From NCBI GenBank assembly GCA_964468185.1, contig CAYXTR010000004.1, positions 124,001 through 188,000 of the forward strand: a DNA stretch of 64,000 nucleotides, given 5' to 3'. Each line of letters opens with the position of its first letter. Position 1 is the stretch's first letter. This stretch comes from JANQFV01 sp964468185. Lineage in GTDB: Bacteria; Planctomycetota; Phycisphaerae; UBA1845; Fen-1342. The notes under the pieces are model-generated. The model was not told the origin of the DNA, searched no databases, and saw nothing but the letters and a program-made list of their open reading frames with translations. Shown one piece after another: positions 45,201-52,338 of the stretch. The position numbers and the translations under genes are program-made.

Positions 45201-45932
45201 CGCAGCCTGCGTCCGGCTGCGGTTGCTGTTGTTGCAGTCCGACAGGCGCGGCAGGGCCGGCTCAATCCACTGTACAACATCTTCCTCAGCCAGCGCAACA
45301 ATGACGCCGGCCGGAACTTCAGCAACCAGGCTGTTCACGGACTCCAGCCGATCGCGGATCTTGGCCTGATAGGTCGCAGCAACATCAACACCGATCGTCC
45401 CGAGGTCGACATCCTGGTGAAACATGATATAGACCGCAACGAGTGGCTGACCGTCGTCAGTCATACCAAGGCCCGCCGTCGTCCACTCAGGAAACTCCCC
45501 AGCCAGCAGACGCGGGTCAAGCTTCCAGGCCGTCTGGATTTCACGCACAGCCGAAAGACCCGCGCCGTCGGCAAGCGCGGACACATCAGGCTGCGGCGAA
45601 TCAAACGTCGCAAAATACGTATGGCTCCCGAGGTAACTCAACAGGCGCAACCCCGCGTTCTTGACTTCAGCCCGTTCGGCCGCCGTTATCGGTTCGCCAA
45701 ACTGCACCAGCATATGGGGCGCGGCTGGGTCGCCATCACGCGCGACAAGCAGCGACTCGAGCGTTGCCGCCCGTTCAACACTGCTCTGCGGGGCGATCAT
45801 GACCGAGCCGCCGCGCCAATGCACTTCCGCCGCGTCGGCAATTTGCAGGCCCAGTCCGAAAAACAGACCAAGCGCCAGGGACACGACGCTGCTGCGCAAC
45901 AGGGTATTGACGACAACACGATTCAACAACAT
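39252..45932 (-). CDS. giant secreted subtilase with PA14 domain and calcium-type repeats
   Basis: 2226 residues from the ATG at 45932, which begins a good signal peptide (hydrophobic SVVSLALGLFFGLGL, cleavage near ADA-A). An inhibitor-like propeptide is followed by the S8 protease domain: Asp264 in VMVYDGG, His290 in DHATHVAGT, Ser489 in CGTSMACPTV. A P-domain-like region follows, then short repeats, a MAM-like segment (about 780-950, SSDPGWSTEGDWAYG), more repeats, and a PA14 domain (about 1060-1186, YYDNIDFTG and TTTDDGVRLWVNGQ). About 960 residues of near-continuous 13-18-residue repeats come next. The C-terminal 60 residues have two dockerin-like calcium loops (MNCDGVVDFDDISPF, DCDNDGDVDFDDINPF). 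All triad residues are present, so it is probably active outside the cell. Confidence 0.9.
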   Translation of the reverse strand: MLLNRVVVNTLLRSSVVSLALGLFFGLGLQIADAAEVHWRGGSVMIAPQSSVERAATLESLLVARDGDPAAPHMLVQFGEPITAAERAEVKNAGLRLLSYLGSHTYFATFDSPQPDVSALADGAGLSAVREIQTAWKLDPRLLAGEFPEWTTAGLGMTDDGQPLVAVYIMFHQDVDLGTIGVDVAATYQAKIRDRLESVNSLVAEVPAGVIVALAEEDVVQWIEPALPRLSDCNNSNRSRTQAAVVQGAPYNLDGSGVNVMVYDGGTVRSSHNDFGGRVSVRDGSGMSDHATHVAGTIGGSGASSGGTYKGMAPAVTMESYGFEWNGSGVFLYNNPGDLEDDYSEAINTYGVHIANNSIGTNTTLYWDCDITGDYGITSALIDNIVRGSVSGGAPFRVIWANGNERQDPRCGDEYYTTAPPAGAKNHITVGALNSNNDSMTWFSSWGPVDDGRLKPDISAPGCQSNDDNGVTSCSSSGNNDYAVKCGTSMACPTVTGLCALLLEDYRDQFPSLDDPRNSTLKILLAHNAVDRGNPGPDYQFGYGSVRIQDTIDFMRLGHFTEEQVSQNGTITLEVQVNSGEGPLKVTLAWDDAAGTPNVNPALVNDLDLRVFDPAMNQYYPWTLDPANPSANAVQTQADHVNNIEQVLVDNPTAGTWTIQVYGYDVPDGPQPFSLCASPRLGGAAPTDCNNNGIPDEDDLANCDGSPWCSDCNNNGIIDECDISFGTSTDCNSNGIPDECEPGGTDDCNNNGIADFCDILNGTSTDCNANDVPDECEITPAEVTIAFDLSSDPGWSTEGDWAYGQPTGNGGDHGGPDPTSGHTGPNVYGYNLNGDYANNLPERHLTSTAIDCSDLTDVRLSFWRWLGVEQPAYDHAYIRISTNGSNWVTIWENTAEVADTSWTYQEFDVSAYADGEPTVYLRWTMGETDYTWRYCGWNIDDIEIRGNSLTGGSGDCNGNGIFDACDILDGTSEDCNGNGVPDECDIADGTSQDTNGNGIPDECESFEDCNNNGTPDDQDIADGTSVDCNGNGVPDECDLAGGTSQDCNDNAVPDECELSAGAGLVGTYYDNIDFTGLRRGRVDATVDFQWGSGPGWPGFGSDTYSTRWSGYVVTPAAAGTYTFYTTTDDGVRLWVNGQLIIDRWVDQGPTEWSGTIALSANQAYAVTMEYYENGGGAVAELRWQPPGMSKVVIPAGNLRPGRDCNSNGVLDACDIDGGTSADCNGNGVPDDCDITGGTSEDCNGDGVPDECQLADNDCNGDGIPDDCQLDGNDCNNNGVPDDCDIAAGTSEDCNGDGVPDECQLAGNDCNGDGIPDDCQLVGNDCNNDDIPDDCQLTGNDCNNNGVPDDCDIADGTSQDCNGDGTPDECQLAGNDCNNDGIPDDCQLTGNDCNGNGVPDDCDIASGVSEDCNGDGVPDECQLAGNDCNANGVLDECDIANGTSQDCNANAVPDECDIAEGTSEDINGNGIPDECEADCNGNGVPDDVDIANGTSQDCNGNLIPDECDIAEGTSQDINGNGIPDECEADCNGNGVPDDIDIANGTSQDCNGNGVPDECDIAEGVSFDCNMNDVPDECDIAEGTSADCNANAVPDECDIAEGTSDDLNGNGIPDECEADCNGNGVPDDVDIANGTSQDCNGNGVPDECDIAEGVSFDCNMNDVPDECDIAEGTSADCNANAVPDECDIAEGTSDDLNGNGIPDECEADCNGNGVPDDIDIANGTSQDCNGNGVPDECDIAEGVSFDCNMNDVPDECDIAEGTSADCNANAVPDECDIAEGTSDDLNGNGIPDECEADCNGNGVPDDVDIANGTSQDCNGNGVPDECDIAEGTSADCNMNGIPDECDIAEGTSADCNANSVPDECDIAEGTSEDVNGNGVPDECEADCNGNGVPDDVDIANGTSQDCNVNGVPDECDIAEGTSFDCNLNEVPDECDIAEGTSADCNGNLIPDECDIAEGTSEDLNGNGVPDECEADCNGNGVPDDVDIANGTSQDCNGNGVPDECDIAEGTSQDLNGNGVPDECEADCNGNGVPDDIDIANGTSADCNVNGVPDECDIAEGVSFDCNMNGIPDECDVAEGTSQDCNGNLVPDECDIAEGASQDLNGNGIPDECEADCNGNGVPDDLDIANGTSQDCNGNSVPDECDIAEGTSEDLNGNGIPDECEGLTGDMNCDGVVDFDDISPFVLALGGQSGYEAAYPECNWYHADCDNDGDVDFDDINPFIALLGG
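39445..42327 (-). repeat. tandem repeat tract encoding DCNGNGVPDECDIAEGTS units
   Basis: A run of about 2.9 kb made of 39- to 54-bp units, all in one frame of the subtilase gene. Each unit encodes D-C-N-x-N-x-V/I-P-D-E/D-C-D-I-A-x-G-T/V-S with small variants, some units lacking the IAEGTS tail. Third positions vary between most units, so the tract is old overall, with recent duplication inside it (40561-41361). Confidence 0.9.
40561..41361 (-). repeat. three 267-bp higher-order copies
   Basis: Copies at 40561-40827, 40828-41094 and 41095-41361, each encoding 89 residues (five units). The first 200 or so bases of all three are identical, including synonymous positions. In the last 65 bases, copies 1 and 3 share one version and copy 2 another. 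An 89-bp block spanning the copy 2/3 border (41020-41108) recurs without change at 41440-41528. Confidence 0.9.
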
Positions 45933-46584
45933 GGCTGAGGCCTCCAGGCATTGGGGTCCGCTGTGGCTTACTGGCGCGTCGCTTAACGAACGACGTTCGT
46001 CTGCGATTCCATCGCTACAGTCGCCGCGCATACGAACCCGGGACGGTGCTTGGACATGATGTTTACACAGTTTGGGCGGTCAGGAGCGATACGTGCGTTC
46101 CATCCCGATCCGACCAGACATGAAGCGAGACTACCGGACGCTACTACCGGCCATCATGCTTCCCAGCGCGACTTCCGAGTCGCTCTTAGCGCATTGGGCA
46201 GCCGTGCGTCACGCGTCACACGCCTGCTCTGCCTAGCCATGTTACTGCCCCGCAACGCACGGGGTCCAGCAAAAAGTGAAAGCCGCCCGATCCACGTCCT
46301 ATAACCCGGAAGCCCACCACATGATAAGCCGCGTTCTCGACTGAACCTCAAGACACCGGCAACTCCCATCCGAGAACACCCCGCCCCTTGGCCAGGGAAA
46401 CCCACACAACCCATTCACCACGCGGGATATACGTTACCACTCTACGGCATTCTCTTCGCGATCCAAGACCTTTCGGGTATGGTTTCGGAGCGAATCTTGC
46501 CGATAATAACTTCGGCGATAGTGCCCCGTATGCGAGGTCGCCGTTCCATATCCCACGGTTCGCCTCGCGCGCAAACGCCGTCGC
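45933..46584. other. intergenic, no gene seen
   Basis: Divergent upstream regions of the subtilase and the Cache-PAS kinase. Short open frames here lack protein-like sequence. No clear -35/-10 pair stands out. Confidence 0.5.
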
Positions 46585-49251
46585 ATGGCTGCAACGACCC
46601 CCGCTGCCTGTGTGCCCCGCAAGGTGGTCAGGAGGCAGGCCATCAGACCGTGGAAGCAGCAACCCTGGTTCGCGCTGGCATGGAGGGTCGCATTACCCTC
46701 TGCACTATGCGTGGTGCTGTTCTCAATAACCGTCTTCGGCCTCATCCTGCCGGCGGCCCACCAACAACTCCTGGAACGGAAAAAAGAGACTATCCGCACC
46801 CTTACCCAGTCCGCCTGTAGTGCGCTCGAACGCTATCACGCACGTCAGCAAGCCGGCGAACTGACCCGCGCCGCAGCCCAGCGCCGGGCGCTGGCGCACC
46901 TCCGCAGCCTCCGCTATGGCGACGAGGGCAAAGACGACTTCTGGGTAAACGACCTTGCGCCCCGGATGCTCATGCACCCCTACCAGCCCGAGTTGAACGG
47001 CCAGGATCTCACGGGCTACGAAGACCCCCATGGCACACGGCTCTTCGTCGAGGCCGCACAAATCGCCCGCACAGAAGGCAGCGGCTTCATCGACTACGTC
47101 TGGCAATGGAAAGACGACCCCACGCGCCTCGCCCCCAAGCTCTCTTATGTCCAACTCTTCGAACCTTGGGGCTGGGTGGTCGGTACCGGCATCTACATTG
47201 AAGACGTCACCGCCGAAATCACGGCCATGACGCGACAGCTCACGACCGCCACCGCCCTGATCATCCTCCTCGTCGCTGCCCTCTCCGCATTCGTCATCTG
47301 GCAGAGCTATCAGATCGATCGCCGCCGCAGCCTCGCCGAACAAAACCTGCGCATGCTATCTACCGGCCTGGCAGAAAGCCATGAAGGCGTCGCCATGTCG
47401 GATCTGGACGGCAACCTCATCTACGTGAACAAGTCCTTCGCCGCCTTACACGACTATCAGGTCGACGAGCTGGTCGGCCAACACCTGCGCGCCTGCCATA
47501 CCGAAGACCAGATGCCAGCCGTTCGCGCCGCGGTCGACCAGGTGCTCGCCGCCGGCACATTCGAGGGCGAGCTACCGCACGCCCGCCGCGACCAGACCGT
47601 CTTCCCCGGCCTGATGCACCTCTCGCTCGTTCACGATGACGCCGGTATACCGATTGCCATCGCCGGCACACTCCAGGACATCACCGATCGCAAGCAACGC
47701 GAACGAGAGTTGCAGGATAGCGAAGCCCGCTTCCGCACCATGATCGAACACGCCCCGGAAGCCATCGTCGTCGTTGACGCTGACAGCGGCCGCTACGTCG
47801 ACGCGAACGAGAAAGTTGAGTCCCTCGCTGGCGTGGACCGCACCACCCTCCTCACCCTCGGCCCGCGAGACCTCGCCCCGCCAACACAACCAGACGGCCG
47901 CCCCTCCGAGCTCGTGGCTCGTGAGGCCATGGATGAGGCCCTGCTCACCGGCAGCGCAACACTCGAATGGACCGGCCGCCGCCCCGACGGTACCGACGTG
48001 TGCACCGAGGTGCGTCTCGTCCCGCTGCCCGCAGCCGGTCGCCGACTCCTGCGCGGCAGCGTCATCGATATCGGCGACCGCAAACGCATGGAAGCCGAGC
48101 GCCAGGCGCTACAGGAACAACTGCACCAGTCCCAGAAGATGGAGGCAATCGGTCAACTATCCAGCGGCGTAGCCCACGACTTCAATAACCTGCTCACCGT
48201 CATTCTGTGCAGCGTCGAGCAACTCCGTAGCGAGTTGCTCCGGGAAACCGCCGGCTCCCGAGCCCTGCACGCCATCGAACAAGCCGCCGAGCAGGCTACC
48301 GGCGTCACGCGCGCCCTCCTCACCTTCACCCATCGCGTCCCCATGGAGAAGAAGCCCACACAACTCGCCGAAACGGTGGACCGCGCGACGCGCCTCCTGC
48401 AACGCCTCCTGCCGGCCGCCGTCGAACTCAACGTACAGCATGACTGCCCCGAACCCCTCTGGGTTACCGCCGACGCCACCCAGCTTCAGCAGATCCTGAT
48501 CAACCTCGCCGTGAATGCCCGCGACGCAATGCCCGACGGCGGTTACCTCCAAATCACCACGTCCGCCATACCACCGGGTTCAGCCGACCAACCCGGCCCG
48601 GTAGCCTGCCTTACCGTACGCGACACCGGCACCGGCATTCCGCCAGAAGTGCAAGCACGCATGTTCGAACCCTTCTTCACCACCAAGCCCCACGGTCAGG
48701 GCACCGGGCTCGGACTCCCCATCGTTCAGAGCATCGTCGATGCCCATGAGGGTGAGTTGCACGTCACCTCCGAGCTCGGCGTCGGCACCACGTTCACAAT
48801 CACGCTCCCGCGCCTGATTTCACCCCAGCACGATCAACACAGCCAGCCGACCCCGGCCACGGCGTCCGGCCAGGGCGAGTCCATTCTCGTCGCCGAGGAC
48901 GACGACACGGCCCGTGCTCTCATCATCGGCAAGCTCCGTTCGCTCGGCTACGACGCCATCGGTGTGGCTGACGGCGAAACCGCCCTCGCTACCATCGCGC
49001 GCTCCATGCCGCGCGTCCGCCTCCTGATTGTCGACGTCGATCTGCCCCGCCGCACCGGCCTGCAGTGTCTCCAGACCCTGCGCCATGCAGGTAACAAGAT
49101 CCCGATCATACTCGTCACTGGCAACGTTACACTGGACCTCGAGGACTACGCCGACGCTCAGACATTCCCGTTGCGAAAACCATTCGGCTTGGCTGAGCTT
49201 CAAGCCGCCGTCGCTGAAGCGCTGAACTCACGAAGGGAGCTCAGCGCATGA
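46585..49251 (+). CDS. hybrid histidine kinase: Cache-PAS-PAS-kinase-receiver
   Basis: 888 residues. A first membrane helix (ALCVVLFSITVFGLIL) is followed by an extracytoplasmic single Cache domain (about 60-210). This contains DDFWVNDLAPRMLMHPYQP and LFEPWGWVVGTGIYI, typical of small-ligand sensors. After a second helix (LIILLVAALSAFVIW) come PAS (about 260-370) and PAS (about 375-500). HisKA is SGVAHDFNNLLTVI (His531), then HATPase (LINLAVNARDAMP, VRDTGTGIP, GTGLGLPIVQS) and a receiver with LLIVDVDLPRRTG (Asp817). It overlaps the next regulator gene by four bases (ATGA), so the two are coupled. Confidence 0.9.
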   Translation: MAATTPAACVPRKVVRRQAIRPWKQQPWFALAWRVALPSALCVVLFSITVFGLILPAAHQQLLERKKETIRTLTQSACSALERYHARQQAGELTRAAAQRRALAHLRSLRYGDEGKDDFWVNDLAPRMLMHPYQPELNGQDLTGYEDPHGTRLFVEAAQIARTEGSGFIDYVWQWKDDPTRLAPKLSYVQLFEPWGWVVGTGIYIEDVTAEITAMTRQLTTATALIILLVAALSAFVIWQSYQIDRRRSLAEQNLRMLSTGLAESHEGVAMSDLDGNLIYVNKSFAALHDYQVDELVGQHLRACHTEDQMPAVRAAVDQVLAAGTFEGELPHARRDQTVFPGLMHLSLVHDDAGIPIAIAGTLQDITDRKQRERELQDSEARFRTMIEHAPEAIVVVDADSGRYVDANEKVESLAGVDRTTLLTLGPRDLAPPTQPDGRPSELVAREAMDEALLTGSATLEWTGRRPDGTDVCTEVRLVPLPAAGRRLLRGSVIDIGDRKRMEAERQALQEQLHQSQKMEAIGQLSSGVAHDFNNLLTVILCSVEQLRSELLRETAGSRALHAIEQAAEQATGVTRALLTFTHRVPMEKKPTQLAETVDRATRLLQRLLPAAVELNVQHDCPEPLWVTADATQLQQILINLAVNARDAMPDGGYLQITTSAIPPGSADQPGPVACLTVRDTGTGIPPEVQARMFEPFFTTKPHGQGTGLGLPIVQSIVDAHEGELHVTSELGVGTTFTITLPRLISPQHDQHSQPTPATASGQGESILVAEDDDTARALIIGKLRSLGYDAIGVADGETALATIARSMPRVRLLIVDVDLPRRTGLQCLQTLRHAGNKIPIILVTGNVTLDLEDYADAQTFPLRKPFGLAELQAAVAEALNSRRELSA

Positions 49252-49898
49252 GCCCGTCCATCACCGTCTTGCTGGCAGACGATCATCCTCTCGTCAGGGA
49301 GTCGCTCGCCCACCGCATCGGTACCGAACCAGGCTTCACGGTCGTAGCCCAGGTCACCGACGCCGCCGAAGCTGTGGAGCGGACCGTCGCCCTGAAACCC
49401 GCGCTCGTCGTACTCGATATCGACATGCCGGGCCTCCACTCGTTCGACGCTGCCGAGATCATCCGCCAGCGCTGCCCCGACACCCGCATCAGCTTTCTCA
49501 GCGCGCACACCCACGACCAGTACGTACAGCGTGCCTTGACCATCGGGGCCGCTGCCTACATCACCAAAACCGAATCCACCGAGACCATCATTAGAGCGCT
49601 CCGAACCGTCGCCAGCGGCGGTATCTACTTCTCACAGGATATCGAAGACCGGATTGTGTTCGCTGAAGAAGGCATCCGAACGACCGCCCGCTCACGCGCC
49701 GCAACACTCACCGCGCAGCAGATCCGCATCCTCCAATACCTCGCCAAGGGCATGTCCAAGAAGGAAATCGCCGGCGTGACCAGCCTCAGCGAACGAACCG
49801 TGAACCGTCACGTCGAAAACCTCATGGCCAGACTCAACATCCACGACCGCGTTGAACTGACCCGCTTCGCCATCCGCGAGGGGCTGGCGCAAGCATGA
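49248..49898 (+). CDS. NarL/FixJ-family response regulator
   Basis: 216 residues. The receiver has LLADDHPLVRE, LVVLDIDMPG and a TKTES loop. A C-terminal LuxR-type helix-turn-helix follows, with LTAQQIRILQYLAKGMSKKEIAGVTSLSERTVNRHVENLM. It is translationally coupled to the Cache-PAS hybrid kinase, its likely partner, and is followed after 272 bases by a chemoreceptor gene. Confidence 0.92.
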   Translation: MSPSITVLLADDHPLVRESLAHRIGTEPGFTVVAQVTDAAEAVERTVALKPALVVLDIDMPGLHSFDAAEIIRQRCPDTRISFLSAHTHDQYVQRALTIGAAAYITKTESTETIIRALRTVASGGIYFSQDIEDRIVFAEEGIRTTARSRAATLTAQQIRILQYLAKGMSKKEIAGVTSLSERTVNRHVENLMARLNIHDRVELTRFAIREGLAQA

Positions 49899-50170
49899 AG
49901 ACCCGAACACAGTCCCAGAATTCCATACCCGCCACCGCCAGAACCCAAACAACCGCCGAGGACCGCTAACGCGACCAAAATGGGGTGTTTGACCCATCCG
50001 GCCGCCGGGGGATCCACCCGATGAACGTCATGCAGCTCCGGTAGTGCGTGCGGGTACTCCTCCACCGCACGCCGAAGCCGGCTGCAAGGGTGTGCCCAAT
50101 TACGTTCAACCGCACACCTGCCAAACCCTGTTGCGTCGATGACCGGAGGATGCGTGAGCGAGGATGGCTG

Positions 50171-52147
50171 ATGTTCAAGAGTATGAAACTGGCAACCAAA
50201 ATGGCATTGGGCTTTGGCGTCGTGGTCGTACTCGCCGCAGTCCTGGGTATCTCGGCATGGACCGGCCTCGCCGGCGTAACGACCAACGTCGAACTCGATC
50301 AGCAGGGCAATCAGGCCCTCGACGCCATGAACAAATGCGCCACCCTCCGTCGTGACTTCGCCATCCACGGCTTCGAGAAGGCCCCCGGCCAGCAGCTCGA
50401 CGCCGCCGAAAAGTGGTCCGCCGCCTGCGACGAGCTGCTCGCCAACCTCAACGAGCTGGCCGCTCAGTCCGCCCTGAACGAGCATGAGCAAGACCTCGTG
50501 CAGGACATGATTTCCTACACGAATCAGTATGCCAACGTTTTCCAAGCAGCCAAAGACGCCCGCCAGTTGCGCGACGATGCGTTCGCCAGGTGGGGACAGA
50601 TCGGGTGGGCCGTCACGGATGACATCAATACGGTTCTCGAGAACGTGATCGCCCCTGCGAAGGCCCAGGCCCTTGAAACCAACGACGTGGAACAGATTGT
50701 CCACTGGAGCAATGTCGCCGAGCGCCTCGACAAAGACGTCGTACAGCACTTCCTGCTGCTCCGCGTGACAGCGGTGTATCTGCTCGCCACCGAAGCCGAC
50801 GCCCAGTGGGACGCCTACCGGGCCCAGTTCGATAAGGCCAGAGCCGGGTTGGCCAGTTGGACCGAGCTCGTCTCCGGCAACCAAGAATTGGAGCAGGTCG
50901 CTTCCCGACTCAGCCAGCACTTCGCCGACTACGAGGACGCCGGCCAGCAGTTCCGCCAAGGCATCCTCGACGACCGCGCCGCCGGCCAGGACATGGCCTC
51001 CGTCGCCGGCAGAATGGTCGAAACCATGGGCACGATCAAAAGCGAATTGCAGCAGAGCGCCGAGGCGATCACGGCCCGTACCTATACCGTCGTCTCCAGC
51101 GTCGCAATCGGCGCCGTCGTCCTCGGCATCATCCTCACCATTGTCATCACCCGCAGCATCGTCAAACCCATCAACCGCATCATCGACGGCCTCAATGAAG
51201 GTGCCGATCAGGTGAACGACGCCGCTGGCCAGGTCTCCACTTCCTCACAGCAACTCGCCGAAGGCGCCAGCGAGCAGGCCTCCTCTCTGGAGGAAACCTC
51301 CAGCGCGCTCGAGCAAATGGCCGCCATGACCCGCAACAACGCCGAAAGCGCCAAACAGGCCAACGAACTCGCCGCCCAGGCCCGTGAGGCCGCCAACGCC
51401 GGCGACAAGACCATGGCCAAGCTCAACGACGCCATGGCCGGTATCAACGAATCCTCCGACCAGATCAGCAAAGTCATCAAGGTCATCGAAGAAATCGCCT
51501 TTCAGACCAACCTCCTCGCCCTCAACGCCGCCGTCGAAGCCGCCCGCGCCGGCGAGCACGGCAAGGGCTTCGCCGTCGTCGCCGACGAAGTGCGCAACCT
51601 CGCCATGCGCGCCGCCGAGGCCGCACGCGAGACCACCGGCCTCATCGAAGGCGCCGCCAGTCGCTCGCGCGAAGGCGTCTCCGTCGCCGAGGAAGTCGCC
51701 AAGGTCCTCGGGCAGATCGTCGGCGACGTCGCCAAGGTCACCGACCTCATCGACAGTATCTCCAAAGCCTCCGAAGAGCAGGCCCAGGGCGTCGACCAGG
51801 TCAACACCGCCGTCTCGCAAATGGACCGCGTGACCCAGCAAAACGCCGCCGGCGCCGAAGAATCCGCCTCCGCCGCCGAGGAGATGAGCTCCCAGGCGCA
51901 AACCCTCAAGGCCACCGTCAACGACCTGGTGCAACTGGTCGGCGGCAAGGGCGCCGGTAGCAATACCGCGACGCACACGGCCACCGTGCGACGCACGAAG
52001 TCGCAAAAGCCGTCCGGCGAATCTCACCACTTCCAGTTCAGCCACCACCAGCACGGACAGGAAGCGGATACAGCAAACACCAATCCCCAACAGCGCGTCG
52101 CGCAGCCGGCCGGTAGCGCGGAACAACAAGACCTTCAGGATTTCTAA
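50171..52147 (+). CDS. methyl-accepting chemotaxis protein
   Basis: 658 residues. The N-terminal helix (MALGFGVVVVLAAVLGISAW) is followed by an all-helical periplasmic four-helix-type sensor (about 35-310) and a second helix (VAIGAVVLGIILTIVI). A HAMP domain follows (TRSIVKPINRIIDGLNEGAD), then the signalling domain with the hairpin tip VIEEIAFQTNLLALNAAVEAARAGEHGKGFAVVADEVRNLA, here split for reading but unmistakable. The tail is His/Gln-rich and has no CheR-docking pentapeptide. The ATG at 50171 starts MFKSMKL; upstream starts lack protein-like sequence. It follows a kinase/regulator pair, but no che genes are nearby. Confidence 0.93.
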   Translation: MFKSMKLATKMALGFGVVVVLAAVLGISAWTGLAGVTTNVELDQQGNQALDAMNKCATLRRDFAIHGFEKAPGQQLDAAEKWSAACDELLANLNELAAQSALNEHEQDLVQDMISYTNQYANVFQAAKDARQLRDDAFARWGQIGWAVTDDINTVLENVIAPAKAQALETNDVEQIVHWSNVAERLDKDVVQHFLLLRVTAVYLLATEADAQWDAYRAQFDKARAGLASWTELVSGNQELEQVASRLSQHFADYEDAGQQFRQGILDDRAAGQDMASVAGRMVETMGTIKSELQQSAEAITARTYTVVSSVAIGAVVLGIILTIVITRSIVKPINRIIDGLNEGADQVNDAAGQVSTSSQQLAEGASEQASSLEETSSALEQMAAMTRNNAESAKQANELAAQAREAANAGDKTMAKLNDAMAGINESSDQISKVIKVIEEIAFQTNLLALNAAVEAARAGEHGKGFAVVADEVRNLAMRAAEAARETTGLIEGAASRSREGVSVAEEVAKVLGQIVGDVAKVTDLIDSISKASEEQAQGVDQVNTAVSQMDRVTQQNAAGAEESASAAEEMSSQAQTLKATVNDLVQLVGGKGAGSNTATHTATVRRTKSQKPSGESHHFQFSHHQHGQEADTANTNPQQRVAQPAGSAEQQDLQDF

Positions 52148-52168
52148 GAGCACTCTCCAGAACGAGCG

Positions 52169-52198
52169 CCGGCGTCAGGCCCTCGCGCCTGACGTCGG
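52169..52198 (+). terminator. hairpin after chemoreceptor gene
   Basis: A 12-bp stem (52169-52180 with 52187-52198, one G-T pair) and a CCTCGC loop, 21 bases after the stop. There is no T-run after it, so it may be a rho-assisted end or an RNA-stability hairpin. Confidence 0.5.
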
Positions 52199-52338
52199 CC
52201 CCACGCCGGGCGGCACAAACAGCCGGCCGGAAACGTGCTCTTGACCAAACCCAGTTTCATGTGCCCGGGCGGCGTCGGCTCGTGTGCCGGCGCCGCCTCC
52301 CCCCTTTTTCAGATCCCGTCCCTCCGCGGCAAATCGGT

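Noticed and set aside
46585..49251. Possible diguanylate cyclase output in the PAS kinase
   Set aside because: No GGDEF or EAL motif; the C-terminus is clearly HisKA-HATPase-receiver.
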